Assembly: GCF_012563545.1 (NCBI RefSeq)
Contig: NZ_CP050804.1
Location: 558,001-622,000, forward strand
Direction: 5' to 3'
Source of the DNA: Arcanobacterium buesumense
GTDB taxonomy: Bacteria > Actinomycetota > Actinomycetes > Actinomycetales > Actinomycetaceae
DNA length: 64,000 nucleotides
Both the position numbers and the translations under genes were made by a program. Positions 33,646-42,396 of this stretch are shown piece by piece. How positions within the stretch are numbered: the first letter of the stretch is position 1; the number at the start of each line of letters is the position of its first letter. The notes under the pieces are model-generated. The model had not been told where the DNA came from. It was given only the letters and a program-made list of their open reading frames with translations, and did not search any database.

Positions 33646-33787
33646 AATGTGTGAGGGGGGGAACGGAATATGGATAGTTTGGCCATCGTTGCATAGTGTG
33701 AAGGGCGATCTAGTTCGTAAATTCCTTGTTGGTGTCAAAAGCAATGACATTGCGAGCAACCTCGGCAGTCAGAGAAAGGCAAAGTTG

Positions 33788-34021
33788 ATGGCTACATATT
33801 GCCAAGTTACTGGCCGTAAACCACAGTTCGGGAAAACGGTTTCACATTCGCATAAAAGGACAAGTAGACGGTTTAATCCAAATCTGCAAACGAAACGGTA
33901 TTATGTTCCGTCGCTGAAGCGCACGGTCACTATTACGGTGAGTACGAAGGGGATTAAAACGATTGATTCGCGTGGAATTGAATCGGTTGTAGCTGATTTG
34001 ATTCGCAGTGGAGAGTTGTAA
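33788..34021 (+). CDS. rpmB: Ribosomal protein bL28, zinc-independent type
   Basis: 77 residues from ATG 33788; the in-frame stretch upstream is not L28. [32 protein letters not shown] and the C-terminal [16 protein letters not shown] match bL28. Only one cysteine is present, so the CxxC zinc ribbon of C+ L28 is missing. Such paralogues replace the zinc form under zinc shortage. Forms a pair with rpmG ten bases downstream. Confidence 0.93.
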   Translation: MATYCQVTGRKPQFGKTVSHSHKRTSRRFNPNLQTKRYYVPSLKRTVTITVSTKGIKTIDSRGIESVVADLIRSGEL

Positions 34022-34031
34022 GGAGAAGGAA

Positions 34032-34199
34032 ATGGCAAAAGTAGCAGATGTTCGACCAATTATTAAGTTAGTGTCAACAGCCGGCACGGGATATACCTAC
34101 GTGACAAAAAAGAATCGGCGTAATACGCCCGATCGGATGGTATTGAAAAAGTATGATCCCGTTATTCGCCAACGGGTGGAATTTAAGGAATCTCGCTGA
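34032..34199 (+). CDS. rpmG: Ribosomal protein bL33, zinc-independent type
   Basis: 55 residues from ATG 34032, with AAGGAGAAGG ahead. [38 protein letters not shown] and YDPVIRQRV are bL33. It has no cysteine, so it is the C- form. Cotranscribed with rpmB and followed by a strong terminator. Expected in the 50S subunit during zinc limitation. Confidence 0.94.
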   Translation: MAKVADVRPIIKLVSTAGTGYTYVTKKNRRNTPDRMVLKKYDPVIRQRVEFKESR

Positions 34200-34224
34200 T
34201 ATTAGCAGGTGACTAGATATATGA

Positions 34225-34260
34225 GGGTGCCCCCGCAGGTTTTCTACGGGGGCACCCTTT
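34225..34260. terminator. Strong terminator, usable in both directions
   Basis: GGGTGCCCCCG (34225-34235) pairs with CGGGGGCACCC (34247-34257), followed by TTTGTG. It separates rpmG from the convergent wall-protein gene. Confidence 0.85.
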
Positions 34261-34310
34261 GTGTTCAGATATTTGAGTTTAGTACTTCTACTAAACTAGC
34301 AAAGTTGAAA

Positions 34311-35195
34311 TCAGGCGTTACGGCGACGGATAGCAGCAGCACCACCGAGGGTGGAAAGAGCTGCGATACCAGCAAGGGCACCTGCTGCGATACCGGTCTT
34401 AGCAAGTTCACCCTTCTTTGCTTCTTCGGCAGCCTTCTTGGCTGGGGTGAGCTTCATTGCTGGAGTGGTTTCAGTTGCTGGGGTGAGCTCTTCCATTGGC
34501 CAAGCTTCCTTGGAGTCATCAACAGTTGGAGCGGAGTTTGGAACCTTGGTTGCGCCAGGAAGCTTTGCGAGGCGATCCTTGGCGTCTGCGCACTTGGCCA
34601 TGTCGTAGTACTCAGTGCCTTCGGTGCAGAACCAGTCGATGTCAAGCAGTGCGTCCTTGATGCGGAGATCCTTGAGGTCAGCATTGAGGTTTGCGCACTC
34701 GTTGAAGTCGTAGTACTCAGAACCCTCTGCGCACTTCCACTCGGCAGTGAGTTCCTTGTCCTTGATAGCGTTCTTTACAGAGTCGCCAGATGGTGCTGTA
34801 GTTTCTTTACCAGCATCTTTGGCGTCCTCGAGTGCTTGCTGCGCATCTTTGCACTTTTTCATGTCGTAGTACTCGGTGCCTTCGGTGCAGAACCAATCAA
34901 CATCAATTTGTGCGTTATGGACATTGTCGTTTACTGCAGGTGCTTCTTCTTGCTTGGGAGCTGCAGCTGCGTCTTCGAGGGCCTTCTTAGCCTTGGCAAG
35001 ATCATCTTCAGCAATTGCGCACTTCGCCATGTCATATGTCGGCGCAGTTTCGGTGCAGAAATAGTCGACGTCTAATTGAGCGGTACGAACAGCGGATTCG
35101 AGATCTTCGTTTGCTGCGAATGCAGGTGCGACAGCTCCGAAACCGGCGAACGCGAAAGCGAGACCGAATGCGGCGGCCTTCTTGAAGTTCTTCAT
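34311..35195 (-). CDS. Wall-anchored protein with four Cys-pair repeats and LAKTG sorting signal
   Basis: 294 residues. Signal peptide MKNFKKAAAFGLAFAFAGFG with cleavage after APAFA. Four repeats around WFCTEGTEYYDMAKC carry cysteine pairs C47/C59, C103/C115, C155/C167 and C190/C202, each exactly 12 residues apart, so four local disulfides are likely. A Pro/Thr/Lys-rich stalk (EELTPATETTPAMKLTPAKK) leads to LAKTG (264-268), a hydrophobic helix and a basic tail RRRNA, a sortase signal. ATG 35195 has AGGAGAA ahead. Function unknown; abundant, codon-biased sequence suggests high expression. No sortase gene in the window. Confidence 0.85.
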   Translation of the reverse strand: MKNFKKAAAFGLAFAFAGFGAVAPAFAANEDLESAVRTAQLDVDYFCTETAPTYDMAKCAIAEDDLAKAKKALEDAAAAPKQEEAPAVNDNVHNAQIDVDWFCTEGTEYYDMKKCKDAQQALEDAKDAGKETTAPSGDSVKNAIKDKELTAEWKCAEGSEYYDFNECANLNADLKDLRIKDALLDIDWFCTEGTEYYDMAKCADAKDRLAKLPGATKVPNSAPTVDDSKEAWPMEELTPATETTPAMKLTPAKKAAEEAKKGELAKTGIAAGALAGIAALSTLGGAAAIRRRNA

Positions 35196-35572
35196 TTAAT
35201 AACTTCTCCTAAAATCATAGAGCCAACCGTTGAAAGATTTGGCTACTAGTTAAGTGGTTCAGGAATAACTGTAATTCGCATTTGCTATGGGCGCTAGGTA
35301 AAAATAGATTTTGGTAGCGATTTTAAGGTCTAAATACTAGATTTTCTCGTTAGTCGAGTGAGCGACACGCCGACAGATCATTGCATTATCAGGAAATTCC
35401 CAGCTAACTCTCAGACTGCGTTGAGGCTGCTATGATTTACGTCACAATCATGATGGCGTCTATGGGAAATATATCTTCCACAATCGGTACTTACTGCAAA
35501 CGATTAATGTGGAGGTGCTAAATGCTATCCGTTTATGCAGTCCTACGTAATTCCATGTTTGGGTATGAAAAG
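35196..35572. other. 377-base non-coding interval
   Basis: Lies between the wall-protein start and tRNA-Gly(TCC). It must hold the promoter of the wall protein on the minus strand. I see no gene, repeat or strong hairpin. Confidence 0.5.
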
Positions 35573-35643
35573 AGCGAGTGACGAGAATCGAACTCGCGTC
35601 ATCTGCTTGGAAGGCAGAGGCTTTACCATTAAGCTACACTCGC
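35573..35643 (-). tRNA. tRNA-Gly(TCC)
   Basis: Minus-strand cloverleaf with acceptor GCGAGTG/CACTCGC, anticodon arm TCTGC-CTTCCAA-GCAGA with anticodon TCC, and T-arm GAGTTCGATTCTC. 71 bases, no encoded CCA. Confidence 0.93.
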
Positions 35644-35781
35644 TTTGCCAGCCGAAACTGACTTAATGAGTTTAGCAAGGGTAGGGAAGGACTGCAAAAT
35701 TTTTTCCACTAACGTGATCTGAGCCTCAAGATTGACGTCGATTAGAATTTTCTATCAAACTCCTTTAAAGTTTTTAGAGCA

Positions 35782-35858
35782 CGGGATATAGCGCAGGTTG
35801 GTAGCGCGTCCGCTTTGGGAGCGGAAGGTCGTGGGTTCAAATCCCGCTATCCCGACCA
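35782..35858 (+). tRNA. tRNA-Pro(TGG)
   Basis: Acceptor CGGGATA/TATCCCG, anticodon arm TCCGC-TTTGGGA-GCGGA with anticodon TGG, T-arm GTGGGTTCAAATCCCGC, and an encoded CCA at 35856-35858. Confidence 0.95.
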
Positions 35859-35864
35859 TCATTA

Positions 35865-35908
35865 AGCCCGAGGGTCACCAATACGGTAACTCTCGGGCTT
35901 TTTCTTTC
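35865..35908 (+). terminator. Terminator of tRNA-Pro
   Basis: AGCCCGAG (35865-35872) pairs with CTCGGGCT (35892-35899), followed by TTTTTCTTT. Confidence 0.85.
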
Positions 35909-36118
35909 CTAAGTTGTGTTTACCTTCATTCCCTAACAATGCAGACCTAACCGCCGACATGTTTTATGATGGAACAGTATGCGCAAACGCAACGAGCCAC
36001 TTCGGCGTCGTTGCGTCATAGCTCGAAAACAAGCTCTGCGCCTCTGACAGACGTTCGCCTACCAAAATGGCGAACCCAACGGGCCACGGCCCCCGAATAC
36101 GTGAGTGGAGAAATCCCA

Positions 36119-37657
36119 GTGAAGAATTCCGTTGAGCACCTCAGCGAGACCCGCGCCAAGCTATCCGTCGAAGTTACTGCCGAAGAATTCGGCCCAGACT
36201 ACGAAAAGGCTGCTAAGGCTCTCGCCAAGCAGGTCAACATCCCCGGCTTCCGCCCGGGCCATGCCCCACGCCGCATCCTCGAAGCGAAGATCGGTAAAGG
36301 CTACATTATTGAACAAGCCATCAATGACAGCATGGATAAGTACTATCAGCAAGCTGTTGCCGAAGCTGATCTCTTCCCGATGTCACGCCCAGAAATCGCC
36401 ATTGACGAAGTTCCAGAGATGAAGGGCAAGGGCGATAAAACAGCCCTGAAGTTCACTGTCGAAGTTGATGTTCGCCCAGAAATCATTCTTGCTGATCCAG
36501 CAATGATGACAGTTAAGGTTTCCTCCGTTGCCGTTTCTGACGACGACGTAACCGCCGAACTCGATGCACTTCGTGAGCGTTTCGCTACCCTGACCACCGT
36601 TGAGCGGGCAGCCGCTAAGGGTGATCACGTCACCATTGATATGGTTGCTACGATTGATGGCGAAGAGATTGACGATGTTGCCGGTGTCTCCTACAAGATT
36701 GGTGATGGCAACATGCTCCAGGGGCAGGATGAAGCTCTCACTGGCGCAAAGGCTGGCGATGAAGTTGAATTCACTGCCAAGCTCATGGGCGGTGCTCATG
36801 AAGGCGAAGACGCTAACGTTAAAATCACTGTTCACTCAGTGAAGGAATCTGAACTTCCAGAAGCTGATGACGATTTCGCACAGCTCGCCTCCGAATTTGA
36901 CACCATTGATGAGCTCAAGGAAGATCTGCGCAAGACCGTTGCTAAGAACAAGGGTAATGACGCAGTTGCCGAAGGAACTCAGAAGCTGTCTGAGGCACTC
37001 CTCGAAGCAGTTCAGTTCCCGCTTCCTCAATCAGTTGTTGACGAAGAAGTTAAGAGCCACCTAGAGCGCGAAGGTAAGGAAGCAGACGACGCTCACGGTG
37101 AAGAAATCCGTGGCGAAGTTGAAGAAGCGTTGCGTACCCAGCTCCTTCTTGATGCCTATGCCAAGGCGTTCAACGTCGATGTTGCACAAGATGAACTAAT
37201 TGAGTTCCTCGTTTCTCAAGCGCAGATGTACGGCATGGATCCAAATCAATTCATCCAAGCTGCCGCACAAACCAACCAGATTGGCGCATTCGCCGGTGAA
37301 ATCGCCCGTAACAAGGGTCTTATTGCTGCTTTGCGCTTAGCAAAGGTTGAAGATGAGAACGGAACCATCGTTGATGTGGCTGAGGTTTTAGGTGAAGCTC
37401 CAGAAGGTGAGACTGTTCCAGACTTCGCTGCGCAAGAGAAGAAGGTAAAGGTATCCGCTAAGGCTGACAAGCCAGAGAAGAAGCCTGCAAAGAAGGCTGA
37501 GAAGGCCGAAGCTCCAGCTGGCGATTTTGATCCAGCAGCACACAAGGTAGATGAAGTTATTGCCTACCTCGAATCTGCCGATGAAGCCGAAAAGGCACGC
37601 GTGCTCGAAGCTGAAAAGGCTGGAAAAGCTCGCAAGACCATTATGGCTCTCGCCTGA
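36119..37657 (+). CDS. tig: Trigger factor
   Basis: 512 residues from GTG 36119, with GGAG eight bases ahead; the frame upstream is not trigger factor. Ribosome-binding N-domain with the signature NIPGFRPGHAPRRILEAKIG. PPIase domain (~150-240: GDHVTIDMVATIDGEEID, MLQGQDEALTGAKAGDEVEF). C-domain to ~430 and a Lys/Glu/Ala-rich extension ending HKVDEVIAYLESADEAEKAR, as found in actinomycetes. It binds at the ribosome exit tunnel and folds new chains. Upstream of the clpP1P2-clpX genes, the usual bacterial order. Confidence 0.96.
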   Translation: MKNSVEHLSETRAKLSVEVTAEEFGPDYEKAAKALAKQVNIPGFRPGHAPRRILEAKIGKGYIIEQAINDSMDKYYQQAVAEADLFPMSRPEIAIDEVPEMKGKGDKTALKFTVEVDVRPEIILADPAMMTVKVSSVAVSDDDVTAELDALRERFATLTTVERAAAKGDHVTIDMVATIDGEEIDDVAGVSYKIGDGNMLQGQDEALTGAKAGDEVEFTAKLMGGAHEGEDANVKITVHSVKESELPEADDDFAQLASEFDTIDELKEDLRKTVAKNKGNDAVAEGTQKLSEALLEAVQFPLPQSVVDEEVKSHLEREGKEADDAHGEEIRGEVEEALRTQLLLDAYAKAFNVDVAQDELIEFLVSQAQMYGMDPNQFIQAAAQTNQIGAFAGEIARNKGLIAALRLAKVEDENGTIVDVAEVLGEAPEGETVPDFAAQEKKVKVSAKADKPEKKPAKKAEKAEAPAGDFDPAAHKVDEVIAYLESADEAEKARVLEAEKAGKARKTIMALA

Positions 37658-37665
37658 TAACTAAC

Positions 37666-37706
37666 AAAAAGGAGGGCTACGCGATAAGCGTGGTCCTCCT
37701 TTTTTA
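37666..37706. terminator. Terminator of tig
   Basis: AAAAAGGAGG (37666-37675) pairs with CCTCCTTTTT (37696-37705 region) around a 20-base loop with its own small hairpin. Confidence 0.85.
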
Positions 37707-37739
37707 TTGGGAGCAGTGCGATGTGCGAATGACAATCGT

Positions 37740-37788
37740 GGCAATAGTGCAAACTGAAACGCATCAGGATGAGATTTTTGCTATTACC
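37740..37788. repeat. 49-bp dispersed palindrome, copy 4 (diverged)
   Basis: GGCAATAGTGCAAACT on the left and TTTTTGCTATTACC on the right keep the outer arms of copies 1-3, and the total length is the same. The left flank GATGTGCGAATGAC matches the TGTGCA flank of the others. Inner arm and loop have drifted. Lies between tig and clpP1. Confidence 0.6.
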
Positions 37789-37814
37789 ATGATTGCTTTA
37801 AGGTTATTCTCCCA

Positions 37815-37825
37815 CGCCACTAGCG
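37815..37825 (+). promoter_or_regulatory. ClgR-like operator upstream of clpP1P2
   Basis: CGCCACTAGCG followed by AAC fits the CGC-N5-GCG core of ClgR sites that activate clp genes in corynebacteria and relatives, with one mismatch in the middle. It lies 120 bases before clpP1. No clgR gene is in the window. Confidence 0.45.
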
Positions 37826-37944
37826 AACGCATCTATGTAACACCAGCAAAATCAAGGTAATCTCTTATATGGAATATGTAAGACCATATTTTGGTTTTAC
37901 TATGAAACACATTTATGGTTTAACGCCACAACAAAGGGGAATAC

Positions 37945-38586
37945 GTGACTACCACGCCACAGCTCGCCGGAGGCAGTGCAAACGGCCTCGGACTCGGTGA
38001 TTCGATATACAACCAGCTCCTCAAAGAGCGCATTATTTGGCTCGGCGATCAGGTCAAGGACGAAAACGCAAATATTATTTGTGCTCAACTCCTTCTTCTT
38101 GCAGCAGAAGACCCAGAAAAGGATATCTACCTTTACATCAATTCGCCTGGCGGCTCAGTAACTGCCGGTATGGCAATTTTTGACACCATGCAATACATTA
38201 AGCCAGATGTTGCAACTGTAGGTATGGGATTAGCTGCTTCCATGGGGCAGTTCTTACTTACTGCAGGAGCAAAAGGCAAGCGGTACATCACCCCGCACAC
38301 TCGTGTTCTCATGCATCAGCCACTCGGCGGTGCTGGTGGAACTGCAACTGAAATCCGGATTAATGCGGACCTGATCTTACAAATGAAACAAGAACTATCC
38401 GAACTTAATGCCAAGCATACGGGTAAGAGTGTTGAACAAATCCTTGAAGATTCGGATCGGGATCACTGGTTTACTGCCCGTGAAGCACTCGAATACGGTT
38501 TCGTGGACCACATTATTGAAGATTCATCATCTGTTGTTGGTGGCGGCGGAATGCACCACTCAGCGACTGAAAATCAAGAAAACTGA
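37945..38586 (+). CDS. clpP1: ATP-dependent Clp protease proteolytic subunit 1
   Basis: 213 residues from GTG 37945, with AAAGGGG ahead. Catalytic serine in [13 protein letters not shown], histidine in [14 protein letters not shown], aspartate in the later [10 protein letters not shown] region. Actinobacteria carry two different ClpP subunits that form a mixed tetradecamer; this one precedes clpP2 by 14 bases and is in the same operon. The His-rich acidic tail ([15 protein letters not shown]) is short. Confidence 0.95.
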   Translation: MTTTPQLAGGSANGLGLGDSIYNQLLKERIIWLGDQVKDENANIICAQLLLLAAEDPEKDIYLYINSPGGSVTAGMAIFDTMQYIKPDVATVGMGLAASMGQFLLTAGAKGKRYITPHTRVLMHQPLGGAGGTATEIRINADLILQMKQELSELNAKHTGKSVEQILEDSDRDHWFTAREALEYGFVDHIIEDSSSVVGGGGMHHSATENQEN

Positions 38587-38600
38587 GGAAGGAGACGCAC

Positions 38601-39284
38601 ATGATTAACGCAATGAACCCGAATCAGATGTCTATGATGCCCGGTGGAAGTGCGCCACAAATGCCGTCAAACCGCTATATTCTTCCAAATTTTGAAGAGC
38701 GTACCCCATACGGATACAAGCGTCAAGATCCATACGCCAAACTCTTTGAAGACCGTATTGTCTTCCTTGGCGTGCAAGTCGATGATGCCTCCGCTGATGA
38801 CGTCATGGCCCAATTATTGGTACTCGAATCGATTGATCCAGAATCGCCAATCACCATGTACATCAATTCGCCAGGTGGATCATTTACCGCGTTGACCGCG
38901 ATTTATGACACCATGCAATACATCAAACCGCAGATTCAGACTGTCTGTTTGGGTCAAGCTGCTTCGGCTGCGGCAGTATTGCTAGCGGCTGGAAGTCCCG
39001 GCCGCCGTCTGGCGTTGCCAAATGCCCGTATTCTTATTCATCAGCCAGCAATGGAAGGCGTTCAAGGCCAAGCCTCCGATATTGCCATTGTTGCTGACGA
39101 AATCGATCGTATGAATGACTGGCTAATCGATACTCTCGCTTTCCACAGTGGCAAGGACCGTGACATTATCAAAAAGGATATTGCTCGCGATAAGATCCTT
39201 ACCGCCACCCAAGCGAAAGAATATGGACTAGTTGACCAAGTTCTTACCTCGCGTAAGGCCGTAGATCCACAACTAGCACAATAG
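38601..39284 (+). CDS. clpP2: ATP-dependent Clp protease proteolytic subunit 2
   Basis: 227 residues from ATG 38601, with AAGGAG ahead; the N-terminal Met-rich stretch (NQMSMMPGGSAPQMPS) is longer than needed, and a start at a later Met is possible. Catalytic serine in CLGQAASAAAVLLAAG, histidine in ARILIHQPAMEGVQG, aspartate in DIARDKILTATQAK. Second ring of the ClpP1P2 protease, normally docking with ClpX and ClpC. In an operon with clpP1. Confidence 0.95.
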   Translation: MINAMNPNQMSMMPGGSAPQMPSNRYILPNFEERTPYGYKRQDPYAKLFEDRIVFLGVQVDDASADDVMAQLLVLESIDPESPITMYINSPGGSFTALTAIYDTMQYIKPQIQTVCLGQAASAAAVLLAAGSPGRRLALPNARILIHQPAMEGVQGQASDIAIVADEIDRMNDWLIDTLAFHSGKDRDIIKKDIARDKILTATQAKEYGLVDQVLTSRKAVDPQLAQ

Positions 39285-39441
39285 AGCATATACCTGTCAT
39301 GCAGGAGACAAACGGCGGGGTTAAGCATCAATGTTTGGCCCCGTCGTCGTCAATACACGCCACAATCCCAAACACTTCCCACAGCACGTAATATAGTGTG
39401 GAATAGAAACAGCCGAATAAACACAACGAATGGAGACTCCC

Positions 39442-40713
39442 GTGACACGCACGGCCGATGCGGCAGATACGCTCAAATGTTCCTTCTGCCAAAAAAGCCA
39501 GCGCCAAGTGCGCAAACTCATCACCGGATCAGGTGTCTACATTTGTAACGAGTGTATTGAACTGTGCAATGAAATCATTGAAGAGGAATTCGGAAATGAT
39601 GCCCAACCGCATGAAGAAAAAGAGCTCCCAAAACCGGCTGAGATTTTCGACTTCCTCAATGAATACGTCGTCGGGCAAGAACGTGCAAAGCGCACCTTAG
39701 CCGTGGCTGTCTACAACCACTACAAGCGGATTCGTTCCCAAGAGGGTTCTTCCCTCAAAACGAAAATGCCTGAAGAAAATGTTGAGATCGGGAAATCTAA
39801 CATTTTGCTTATGGGCCCAACCGGCACTGGAAAAACCTATCTGGCACAGTCATTAGCAAAGATGCTGGATGTGCCATTTGCTATCGCAGACGCGACTGCA
39901 CTAACAGAAGCTGGATATGTCGGTGAGGACGTAGAAAATATTCTCCTCAAACTTATCCAAGCAGCTGAAGGCGATACTGAACGTGCCCAACGGGGAATAA
40001 TTTACATCGATGAAATCGATAAAATTTCACGTAAATCAGAAAACCCTTCGATCACCCGTGATGTTTCTGGTGAAGGAGTGCAGCAGGCGCTACTCAAAAT
40101 TATCGAGGGCACAGTCGCTTCCGTGCCACCACAAGGCGGACGAAAGCATCCACAGCAAGAGTTCATCGAAATTGACACGTCTAATGTGCTCTTCATTTTG
40201 GCGGGTGCTTTTGCTGGAATGGAAGATATTGTTTCATCGCGTACCGGCCGCCGGGGAATCGGATTTGGTGCGAAATTACATGATGCTGACCGTGGAACCG
40301 AAGTCTTTAGTGAAGTAACCCCAGAAGATCTGCATAAATTTGGTATTATCCCAGAACTCGTTGGACGTCTCCCTATCATCACAAACGTTGAAGAACTCAC
40401 CGTTGATGACCTTGTAGAAATTTTAACCACCCCGAAGAACGCTCTTTTAAAGCAGTATCAAAAAATGTTCGCCCTCGACGGGGTCATACTCGACGTCACC
40501 CCGGAAGCGCTACGGGCGATAGCGGAAGAAGCAATTGCTCGTGGTACAGGAGCCCGCGGATTGCGCTCTATTATGGAGAATTTACTCCGTGAACTGATGT
40601 TCGAGATACCTTCACGTGATGATGTAGAACGTGCAGTTATCGATGCCGACGTCGTAACTGGTACTGCGGAACCGCGATTAGTATTGCGCGGCGCCCAAGG
40701 GCAGACTGCGTAG
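39442..40713 (+). CDS. clpX: ATP-dependent Clp protease ATPase subunit ClpX
   Basis: 423 residues from GTG 39442, with GGAG six bases ahead; the ATG at 39430 has no ribosome site. Zinc-binding domain [16 protein letters not shown] with [11 protein letters not shown]+ Walker [13 protein letters not shown], Walker [12 protein letters not shown], sensor/arginine parts [15 protein letters not shown], and the pore loop GYVGEDV. Docking loop IGFGAK recognises ClpP. It unfolds tagged proteins and feeds them to ClpP1P2. Separate transcription is possible since 157 bases precede it. Confidence 0.97.
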   Translation: MTRTADAADTLKCSFCQKSQRQVRKLITGSGVYICNECIELCNEIIEEEFGNDAQPHEEKELPKPAEIFDFLNEYVVGQERAKRTLAVAVYNHYKRIRSQEGSSLKTKMPEENVEIGKSNILLMGPTGTGKTYLAQSLAKMLDVPFAIADATALTEAGYVGEDVENILLKLIQAAEGDTERAQRGIIYIDEIDKISRKSENPSITRDVSGEGVQQALLKIIEGTVASVPPQGGRKHPQQEFIEIDTSNVLFILAGAFAGMEDIVSSRTGRRGIGFGAKLHDADRGTEVFSEVTPEDLHKFGIIPELVGRLPIITNVEELTVDDLVEILTTPKNALLKQYQKMFALDGVILDVTPEALRAIAEEAIARGTGARGLRSIMENLLRELMFEIPSRDDVERAVIDADVVTGTAEPRLVLRGAQGQTA

Positions 40714-40861
40714 CCCTATTTTGGCAGTGTGGGTGTTAACCCAGACAGTTTGTGCGTCGGGTAGGTTGGGCACAACAATCCTTTCTCGTCGTCGGAGGGT
40801 AGTAGGTTGCCTTCGTTCGTTTCCCGTTATAGCCGGTACACTTCCCGATAGTTTCGATGAA

Positions 40862-40928
40862 GACACATAGAAATACTCCCTAGAAGAAGATCCCAATTCT
40901 TGAGCCAAATTTTTAGGGAGCATTTCAG
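40862..40928 (-). mobile_element. Insertion-sequence relic, second copy of the type at 25971
   Basis: Read on the minus strand: TGCTCCCTAAAAATTTGG, AATTGGGATCTTC, then CTAGGGAGTATTTCTATGT. This aligns with the hairpin, loop and transposase start at 25971-26030, with a 9-bp CTCCCTA/TAGGGAG-type stem. The coding part decays after about ten codons. The remaining bases between clpX and the GH16 gene (40714-41022) hold nothing else I can name. Confidence 0.55.
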
Positions 40929-41022
40929 GATTTAGAAATCTTCATATCTATTTGTGCATGACCTGCAAAACTAGCAAAATGGCTTAGGTATATTTCTCAA
41001 ACCTTCAAACGTGTCGGATAGA

Positions 41023-42360
41023 CTAGGAAGCCTCACTAATCGTAATATTTCGTAGGTCAGGTGCTGGCGCTAGAGGATTGCTTAAAGTCAGAGTATTCCA
41101 ACCTTGTTGGAGGTTAACACGAGCCTCTACTGTCTTAAAGGCACCCGAAAACGATCCGGTTGATAGCTTAGTAAAATGTTCTGTTTTCTCATTATTGATG
41201 AACATGTATAAATCTCGGTGCTCGCCACTACGATACTCAACTTTTATGTTATATGTTCCGGCGACTGGAGCATAGACGTTATTAAGTGTCACGTCATTTG
41301 AAGTTCCACCGATCCACCGGGTAGAATTCGAATCCACTCTTGTTTCTCCACGCATAATTCCATCCATCGTAGCTATTTGATAGGGTAGCGTTTCAGGAAC
41401 AAATTGGTATGCTCGAAAATAGTCAATTTCAAATTCTTTGGGGTAAGCAATATTAGGGTCAAAGGGACCAGTCCAAGAATTATTTTCACGTTTTTCATAC
41501 ACACCCAAATAGGTAAGCATCGGGTATGCAGGTGACATCGATGAAGAATATTTTAGTTCGCCATCAATAAATACTTTGATCCCAGTGGGTTTCCACTCAA
41601 AGCCATAGGTATGGAAGTCTGCTGAAAGATCGGTCCCGGTAGATATTTTTGAAGTCCATGGAAATAAGTGAAGCCAGTCGCCCCATGGGTGGATTGCTGA
41701 CTGTGCAGTGGAAGCATTATGTCGGCCTAAGATCTCAAAAATATCAATTTCGCCATTCTGACGTGATTTGCCATTGTTCCCTTCTGGCAAATCTTGGTTG
41801 GCGCCAGTCATCCACCATGCACTGTGAACACCACCGCCATTGGCGGCTTTGGCGCGCAATTCGAAGTATCCATATTTTTGCAAATGTCCACGGAATGCTT
41901 CGGTATGTTGAGCAATATCTGGGTATCCAGTCCATTTATGTAAGTAGTCTTTTTGGTATGTTTGTATGGAAGATACACGTGTTGAACCATCATAAACTGG
42001 ATCCCAGGGTAGTTGATCTTTCGTAACACGAAGCTTAAGTGTCCCATTGGAAATTTCATAGTTTGCTTTGGTTCCAGCAGATGTAGACCAATGCGGTAGA
42101 TAATTATCGGTAAAAAGATATGGATTAAGTGCCGTGCCATTAAATTCGGCAGACGCAGTAAGAATGAGTTTGCTTTTTTGTGGTGGCTCTGTTTCCAGTT
42201 CAAAAGTTTCGGGTTCTACAGTTTGTGCATAATTAGACACCGGATAATCGTTATTTGACTCTGCTGAGGTTCTTGATATATCACAATAGGGTAATAGTAT
42301 ACTTGTTGTGCATGTCAATAAACTTGTGAGTGATTGTGCCAGTATGGTATTTACTCGCAT
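41023..42360 (-). CDS. Secreted glycoside hydrolase family 16 enzyme with C-terminal CBM-like domain
   Basis: 445 residues. Signal-like N-terminus (TILAQSLTSLLTCTTSILLP). The GH16 catalytic site GEIDIFEI gives E204, D206 and E209 of the ExDxxE motif; WWMTGANQ and FHTYGFEWKPTGIKVFIDGE are family segments. Residues ~340-445 (APVAGTYNIKVEYRSGEHRD, LQQGWNTLTLSNP) form a CBM6/35-type beta-sandwich. GH16 includes laminarinases, agarases and endo-beta-galactosidases. Next to an alpha-galactosidase and sugar importer, an endo-beta-galactosidase acting on host glycans is the reading I favour. ATG 42360 has AAAGGAAA ahead. Confidence 0.85.
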   Translation of the reverse strand: MRVNTILAQSLTSLLTCTTSILLPYCDISRTSAESNNDYPVSNYAQTVEPETFELETEPPQKSKLILTASAEFNGTALNPYLFTDNYLPHWSTSAGTKANYEISNGTLKLRVTKDQLPWDPVYDGSTRVSSIQTYQKDYLHKWTGYPDIAQHTEAFRGHLQKYGYFELRAKAANGGGVHSAWWMTGANQDLPEGNNGKSRQNGEIDIFEILGRHNASTAQSAIHPWGDWLHLFPWTSKISTGTDLSADFHTYGFEWKPTGIKVFIDGELKYSSSMSPAYPMLTYLGVYEKRENNSWTGPFDPNIAYPKEFEIDYFRAYQFVPETLPYQIATMDGIMRGETRVDSNSTRWIGGTSNDVTLNNVYAPVAGTYNIKVEYRSGEHRDLYMFINNEKTEHFTKLSTGSFSGAFKTVEARVNLQQGWNTLTLSNPLAPAPDLRNITISEAS

Positions 42361-42396
42361 TATTTTTTTCCTTTCAAAGATCGTGCATTAGTGGCT

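Noticed and set aside
34209-35075. 288-codon plus-strand frame opposite the wall protein
   Set aside because: The repeat structure, signal peptide and LAKTG signal are on the minus strand; the plus frame only mirrors the repeats.
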